Below, in pieces: positions 14,356-15,922 of a stretch of 15,922 bases of DNA. The stretch comes from Gammaproteobacteria bacterium. GTDB lineage: Bacteria > Pseudomonadota > Gammaproteobacteria > Pseudomonadales > Azotimanducaceae. The notes under the pieces are model-generated. The model had not been told where the DNA came from and did no database searches. It worked only from the letters and a program-made list of their open reading frames with translations. A program made the translations under genes and the position numbers. The first letter of the stretch is position 1, and each line of letters begins with the position of its first letter. Location of the stretch: the NCBI GenBank assembly GCA_030430515.1, contig JAUIKX010000035.1, positions 1-15,922 on the forward strand, in the 5' to 3' direction.

Positions 14356-14373
14356 TTACAGCGCCTCGGGAAG

Positions 14374-14397
14374 GAGGCTCAACCCAGGTTGGGCCTC
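14374..14397 (-). other. Hairpin over the metH stop codon
   Basis: GAGGCTCAAC (14374-14383) and GTTGGGCCTC (14388-14397) form a 10-bp stem with one G-U pair and a CCAG loop, covering the metH stop and its last codons. The left arm can also pair with GCCTC at 14363-14367. No T run follows on either strand, so intrinsic termination is doubtful. It might mark the ends of the convergent metH and small-gene transcripts. Confidence 0.3.
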
Positions 14398-15922
14398 AAC
14401 CATCTGCGTGCTTCCTCCAGAGGCATGTCCCGACGCCCCGCATATTCCGCCAACTGCTCATCGTTGATCTTGCCGACGCCGAAATAGCGCGCCTGCGGAT
14501 GTGCGAAGTACCAGCCTGATACCGACGCGGCCGGGTTCATGGCCAGCTGTTCCGTCAGAGCGATGCCTGTGCGACGCTCTGCATCCAGCATCTCGAAAAG
14601 TGCCCATTTCTGAGTGTGATCCGGACAGGCCGGATAGCCGGGAGCGGGGCGGATGCCCTCATAGGCTTCTTTGATCAGCGCATCGTTGTCGAAATCTTCC
14701 TCAGCGGCATACCCCCAGTGCTCCTTGCGCACCTGTTCGTGCAGATACTCTGCCGCGGCTTCCGCGAGTCGGTCGGCCAGTGCCTTGATCATGATGCTGG
14801 CGTAGTCGTCGTTCTCGTATTCCGCCAGCACATTCTCGATGCCGATGCCCGCGGTGACGGCGAAGCCACCGAGGTAGTCGTTTTCCTCCAGAACGTAGTC
14901 CGCCAGGCAGAGGTTCGGCTTGCCCTCCGGCTTGGGCGTCTGCTGACGCAGGAACTGGAGCGCGTACTGAGCGGCGTTGCCGGTATCGACGGTGACTTCT
15001 TCCGGGCCTGTGCGACGTGCCGGCCATAAGCCGTAGCAGCCCCGCGCTTCCAGCACACCATCATTGATCAGCCGGTTGAGCATGGCTTTGGCGTCCTCAA
15101 AAAGGCTCCGCGCAGCTTCGCCCACGACCTCATCGTCGAGAATTTTTGGAAACTTGCCCGCCAGTTCCCAGGTCATGAAGAACGGTGTCCAGTCGATGTA
15201 GCGGCTGAGCTCTGCGAGGTCGAACGTCACGGAGTGCACGCCGGGCTTGTTCGGTTCGATCGGCGTGTGCCGGTCGAGAGCCGGGCCGTTGGACCGGGCA
15301 GCGCTCATGCTCAGAAACTCGCGGCCCTGGCGTCTCGCTTCGGTGCGGTCGCGCACAATGGCGTATTCCTCCCGAACCTCTCTGGCGATCACCTCCCGCT
15401 GCTCTTCCGACTGCAGCCGCGTGGCAACGCCAACAGCACGTGAGGCATCAGGTACGTACACCACCGGTGCGCGGTCGTAAGCTGGTTCGATCTTCACTGC
15501 TGTGTGCGCTTTGGAGGTCGTCGCGCCGCCTATGAGGAGCGGTACGTCGAACGTCAGGCGCTGCATCTCCTCGGCCATGTGCACCATCTCGTCAAGAGAC
15601 GGCGTGATCAGGCCAGACAGACCAATGAGATCTGCATCGACTTCCTTTGCTTTTTCCAGAATGGTTTCGGCGGGTACCATCACACCCAGGTCGATGACTT
15701 CGTAGCCGTTGCACTGCAGTACGACACCGACGATGTTCTTACCGATATCGTGAACGTCACCTTTGACGGTGGCCATGACGATCGTGCCCTTCGAACGGGT
15801 GTTTTCATCTTTCTCCGCTTCGATGTACGGCACCAGGTGGGCGACGGCCTGCTTCATGACGCGGGCGCTTTTCACCACCTGAGGCAGGAACATCTTGCCG
15901 CTGCCGAACAGGTCGCCTACCA
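14379..15922 (-). CDS. metH: Cobalamin-dependent methionine synthase, C-terminal part (5' truncated by window edge)
   Basis: MetH transfers a methyl group from methyltetrahydrofolate through cobalamin to homocysteine, making methionine. The window holds about 513 C-terminal residues. Counting from the methionine codon at 15893, there is the end of the helical cap (MFLPQVVKSARVMKQAV), then the B12-binding domain with DVHDIGKNIVG, whose histidine (codon 15750-15752) is the lower cobalt ligand, and SGLITPSLDEM and GGATTS. The AdoMet-dependent reactivation domain follows, with RPAPGYPACPDH (the conserved Arg codon is 14649-14651), PAASVSGWYFAHP and a final RRWLRPNLG as in E. coli. The frame stays open to the window edge, with VGDLFGSGK before the first visible methionine. 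The homocysteine and folate domains, and any upstream cobalamin riboswitch, lie outside. It converges on the small membrane protein gene with a 23-base gap. Confidence 0.97.
   Translation of the reverse strand, partial: VGDLFGSGKMFLPQVVKSARVMKQAVAHLVPYIEAEKDENTRSKGTIVMATVKGDVHDIGKNIVGVVLQCNGYEVIDLGVMVPAETILEKAKEVDADLIGLSGLITPSLDEMVHMAEEMQRLTFDVPLLIGGATTSKAHTAVKIEPAYDRAPVVYVPDASRAVGVATRLQSEEQREVIAREVREEYAIVRDRTEARRQGREFLSMSAARSNGPALDRHTPIEPNKPGVHSVTFDLAELSRYIDWTPFFMTWELAGKFPKILDDEVVGEAARSLFEDAKAMLNRLINDGVLEARGCYGLWPARRTGPEEVTVDTGNAAQYALQFLRQQTPKPEGKPNLCLADYVLEENDYLGGFAVTAGIGIENVLAEYENDDYASIMIKALADRLAEAAAEYLHEQVRKEHWGYAAEEDFDNDALIKEAYEGIRPAPGYPACPDHTQKWALFEMLDAERRTGIALTEQLAMNPAASVSGWYFAHPQARYFGVGKINDEQLAEYAGRRDMPLEEARRWLRPNLG

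Noticed and set aside
1..15922. Mobile elements, CRISPR arrays, toxin-antitoxin or defence genes
   Set aside because: No transposase, integrase, direct-repeat array, or small toxin-antitoxin pair was seen; all long genes are core functions in conserved order.

Overview
The window is a GC-rich chromosomal segment of a gammaproteobacterium. Every long gene is a recognisable housekeeping or core-metabolism gene. The order lon-hupB-ppiD, then mltD / methyltransferase-rnhA-dnaQ, nhaB, nudC, an SCP2 protein, sohB, DUF934-cysI and metH resembles, from memory, a compacted version of the lon-to-metH stretch of Pseudomonas chromosomes. That suggests a Pseudomonadales/Oceanospirillales-like lineage; genus cannot be read from the sequence. 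I see no insertion sequence, prophage, CRISPR array, integron, rRNA or tRNA gene, and no abrupt change in composition.

Layout. (1) 1-3221, plus strand: the 3' end of lon, a short regulatory leader, hupB (HU-beta) closed by a clear intrinsic terminator, and ppiD. This is a protein-quality and nucleoid-protein cluster. (2) 3243-6839: mltD on the minus strand, divergent from a tightly coupled plus-strand operon of a SAM methyltransferase, rnhA (RNase HI) and dnaQ (Pol III epsilon). The junctions are CTGA and ATGA overlaps, and rnhA appears to start with CTG. The gloB gene often found beside mltD is absent. (3) 6869-10830: nhaB (minus) and nudC (plus) are divergent, a small SCP2-domain gene (minus) converges on nudC, and sohB (plus) diverges from the SCP2 gene. 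(4) 10827-14076, minus strand: cysI (sulfite reductase hemoprotein), a DUF934 gene overlapping its 3' end, and after a 27-base gap a Kef-like cation/proton antiporter whose stop codon overlaps the sohB stop. (5) 14077-15922: the divergent upstream region of cysI carries a 38-codon single-helix membrane protein gene with its own promoter-like sequence and ribosome binding site. It converges on the 3' part of metH (cobalamin-binding and AdoMet-activation domains), which runs off the window.

Functionally the segment combines proteolysis and envelope protein folding (lon, ppiD, sohB), nucleoid structure and DNA replication fidelity (hupB, rnhA, dnaQ), peptidoglycan turnover (mltD), ion homeostasis (nhaB, Kef-like), NAD(H) or NAD-capped RNA turnover (nudC) and sulfur-to-methionine metabolism (cysI, DUF934, metH). 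I do not see a novel multi-gene system. The items most worth a second look are the CTG start of rnhA, the unannotated-looking 38-residue membrane protein, the promoter/start conflict of the methyltransferase, and the possible cysI-DUF934-antiporter operon.
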